Positions 62,170 through 64,000 of a DNA stretch of 64,000 nucleotides are shown here, in pieces. The notes under the pieces were generated by a model, which saw only the letters and a list, made by a program, of their open reading frames with translations, was not told the DNA's origin and made no database searches. Each line of letters begins with the position of its first letter. Position 1 is the stretch's first letter. Source of the stretch: Hymenobacter persicinus (GTDB lineage: Bacteria > Bacteroidota > Bacteroidia > Cytophagales > Hymenobacteraceae); contig NZ_SEWE01000009.1 in NCBI RefSeq assembly GCF_004167665.1, positions 62,001-126,000 on the forward strand. Reading direction: 5' to 3'. The position numbers and the translations under genes were made by a program.

Positions 62170-63459
62170 ATGCCTTTAGCATTACCCTTGAATCAGGTTG
62201 CCCGCCGGGCTGGCTTGGCTACTTCACTTCTGCTGGCTGCCGCCCTGCGGCCCGCGGTTGCCCAGGTTGCGGTGCCCATCAGCTGGGTAGCGGCGGCTCC
62301 TACCACCCTGGGGCGCAGTGAGTCGCAGGGCGTGGGCGTGGGCAACAAGGTGTACGTGATGGGCGGATTTTACGACACCAGCCTGCAGGTAACGCTAAAT
62401 GGGGAGGTGTACGACGTAACGACCGATACCTGGGCGCCCATGGCCAACATGCCTGAGGGTATCACCCATTCGGGCACGGCGGAGGATGGCAACAACCTGT
62501 ACCTGGCCGGGGGCTATGTGGGGCAGGCTCCCGGCGCCATCACCGACCACGTGTGGCGCTACAACATCCCGACCAACACCTGGAGCGCCATGCCGCCCTT
62601 GCCCGGCGCCCGCGGAGCCGGAATAATCGTCCGGCTGGGACGGGAGCTGCATTTCTACGGTGGCGCCATCCGCGTTGGCGGAACCGTGGTGCGCGACACG
62701 CCCGACCATTGGGCGCTGAACCTGGATGCCCCCTTGCCCGCCTGGACGGTCCGGGCTCCGCTGCCGGTAGCCACGAACCATTTGGGCGGCGCCGCCCTCA
62801 ACGGGAAAATCTACGCCATCGGCGGGCAGCTGCTCGGCGACGAGGACTTCGGCAACCAAAGCAGCATCTACGAGTACGACCCCACGGCCAATGCCTGGAC
62901 GGCCAAGGCCCCCATGCCCCGGGCGCTGGGGCACACGGCCAACTCGGTCTGCGTGCTCAACAACCGCATCGTGGTCATTGGCGGGCGTCTGAACGGCCCG
63001 GCCATTGCGGGCCAGGTCGTGGAGTTCAATCCGGCTGCCAACTCCTGGCGGGACCTGACGCCGCTGCCGCTGCCGCTGCTGGCCCCGGTGGCGGCCGTAG
63101 CCGGCGGCCGGCTGATTATAAATGGCGGCTACGATGGACTGCACCCCACCGTCACGTCTACCTGGCGGTCGAGCCTGGTGCTGGGCAGCCGGCCGGCACA
63201 GCACTTGCCCGCCGCGCTGGCCCTGTGGCCCAACCCTTCGACGGGGCGCGGCGTTAGCCTGACGGTGGATACGCCCCAGTCCGGCGCCTGCGCCGTGCAA
63301 ATCAGCAATGCCCTGGGGCAGGACCAGCAGAGCCTCACGTTCAGCAAGCCCGCCGGCGCGTTTCGGCACGACCTGACCGTTGCGCTGCGCCCCGGCGTAT
63401 ACTCGGTAGCACTGCGCCAGGGGAGTTATTACGCCGTGCAGAAATTGGTCGTCAATTAA
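62170..63459 (+). CDS. Kelch-repeat secreted protein with T9SS type A sorting domain
   Basis: A 429-aa exported protein. After a signal region (LATSLLLAAALRPAVAQVA) come about six Kelch repeats with GNKVYVMGGFY, NNLYLAGGYV, GRELHFYGGAI, GKIYAIGGQL and NRIVVIGGRL, forming a beta-propeller. The C-terminal 80 residues are a type A T9SS sorting domain: LALWPNPSTGRGVSLTV, GVYSVALRQG and KLVVN. It should be secreted and anchored on the surface. The ligand is unknown. It is followed after 28 bp by a ThuA-like lipoprotein gene. Confidence 0.92.
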   Translation: MPLALPLNQVARRAGLATSLLLAAALRPAVAQVAVPISWVAAAPTTLGRSESQGVGVGNKVYVMGGFYDTSLQVTLNGEVYDVTTDTWAPMANMPEGITHSGTAEDGNNLYLAGGYVGQAPGAITDHVWRYNIPTNTWSAMPPLPGARGAGIIVRLGRELHFYGGAIRVGGTVVRDTPDHWALNLDAPLPAWTVRAPLPVATNHLGGAALNGKIYAIGGQLLGDEDFGNQSSIYEYDPTANAWTAKAPMPRALGHTANSVCVLNNRIVVIGGRLNGPAIAGQVVEFNPAANSWRDLTPLPLPLLAPVAAVAGGRLIINGGYDGLHPTVTSTWRSSLVLGSRPAQHLPAALALWPNPSTGRGVSLTVDTPQSGACAVQISNALGQDQQSLTFSKPAGAFRHDLTVALRPGVYSVALRQGSYYAVQKLVVN

Positions 63460-63487
63460 GCCTTAAGCCGCTCTTATGGCCCGTGCT

Positions 63488-64000
63488 ATGAAACTGTGTC
63501 TGGTACTGCTGGGGCTCGGGGGGCTGCTGGGCAGCTGTACCGAGAAGAAGAAGGACACCCCGCAACCCGAGACTCCGGCTCCCGCGGCGGTGCTGGTTTT
63601 CTACAAAACGGCTGGCTATTACCACCTCTCGATTCCGAGCGGGCTGCGGGCTATTCAGCAGCTAGGCAAAGACAACGGCTTCCGCGTGGACACCACCAAT
63701 AAGGCCAGCCGCTTTCTGCCCGACACGCTGCGCAAGTACAAGGCCGTCATTTTCCTCAGCACCACCGACGACGTGCTGAGCCCGGCGCAGCAGACGGCTT
63801 TCGAGCAGTACATTCGCTCGGGCCGCGGCTTTGTGGGCGTACACGCCGCCACCGATACCGAGTACAACTGGCCCTGGTACAACGGGCTGGTTGGGGCTTA
63901 CTTCAACGGGCATCCGGCCATTCAGCCGGCCACCGTGAACGTGCTCGACAACACCCACCCCGCCACCCGGGAGCTGCCCGCGCGCTGGGTGCGCACTGAT
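63488..64000 (+). CDS. ThuA-like domain lipoprotein (partial, cut by the window end)
   Basis: The first 171 codons of an exported protein. The signal MKLCLVLLGLGGLLGSC gives lipid-anchored Cys17, followed by a Lys/Pro-rich linker. The ThuA-like core starts with AVLVFYKTAGYYHLSIPSG, continues with YKAVIFLSTTDDVLSPAQQ and GRGFVGVHAATDTEYNWPWY, and reaches NVLDNTHPATRELPARW before the window ends. ThuA-like proteins are related to class I amidotransferases and are often linked with sugar metabolism; the reaction is not known here. An ATG four codons earlier (63476) is possible. Confidence 0.85.
   Translation, partial: MKLCLVLLGLGGLLGSCTEKKKDTPQPETPAPAAVLVFYKTAGYYHLSIPSGLRAIQQLGKDNGFRVDTTNKASRFLPDTLRKYKAVIFLSTTDDVLSPAQQTAFEQYIRSGRGFVGVHAATDTEYNWPWYNGLVGAYFNGHPAIQPATVNVLDNTHPATRELPARWVRTD

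Overview
The window reads as chromosomal DNA of a GC-rich member of Bacteroidota, most likely Hymenobacter or a close relative in Cytophagales. The evidence is a SusC/SusD pair, two proteins with type IX secretion (T9SS) C-terminal sorting domains, Bacteroidota-type promoters (TTTG about 20 bp before TAnnTTTG) at several housekeeping genes, few Shine-Dalgarno sites, an ATP synthase epsilon subunit reduced to its beta-sandwich, and GC-rich coding DNA. Genus assignment is an inference. No phage, plasmid, transposase, CRISPR array or rRNA was seen.

Layout. 1-3.4 kb: end of a DUF4130 protein, an orphan rfbD, an Ala/Pro-rich protein and an MFS transporter. 3.4-7.1 kb: an AraC-type regulator divergent from an aldehyde dehydrogenase plus DUF779 gene, with two direct repeats 21 bp apart in the shared promoter region. 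7.1-11.5 kb: small exported proteins, an esterase, a 42-bp tandem array of palindromes beside an unknown 238-aa protein, and a nitroreductase. 11.5-17.5 kb: a TolC / membrane fusion protein / RND efflux operon. 17.8-31.1 kb: pbpC and an alpha-2-macroglobulin gene, usually neighbours, separated by a divergently oriented susC-susD pair. 31-41 kb: small membrane and exported proteins, an Ntn-hydrolase acylase divergent from a class D beta-lactamase homologue, an ammonium transporter, and a ZIP / DUF167 / endonuclease III cluster. 41-48.8 kb: a histidine kinase with a stand-alone response regulator, an rRNA methylase, a large T9SS-B protein, acylphosphatase and carboxylesterase. 48.8-61.8 kb: mainly housekeeping (typA, msrB, metG, pth, rplY, prs, tRNA-Gln, atpD-atpC, a Cys/Met PLP enzyme). 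62-64 kb: a Kelch protein with a T9SS-A tail and a truncated ThuA-like lipoprotein.

The non-coding DNA is unusually rich in palindromes. At least four families of inverted-repeat elements sit between genes, two of them inside operons (between tolC and the fusion-protein gene, and between atpD and atpC). The strongest unexplained signal is the array at about 9474-9690: five units at an exact 42-bp period, each centred on a CAGCACGTGTGCTG-like palindrome, ending in a perfect 15-bp outer stem. Other points worth following are the AT-rich patch inside the macroglobulin gene, the YGN-to-FGR change in the beta-lactamase homologue, the broken zinc CxxC of MsrB, and the AraC operator candidate. All functional calls come from reading the sequence; no database search was run.
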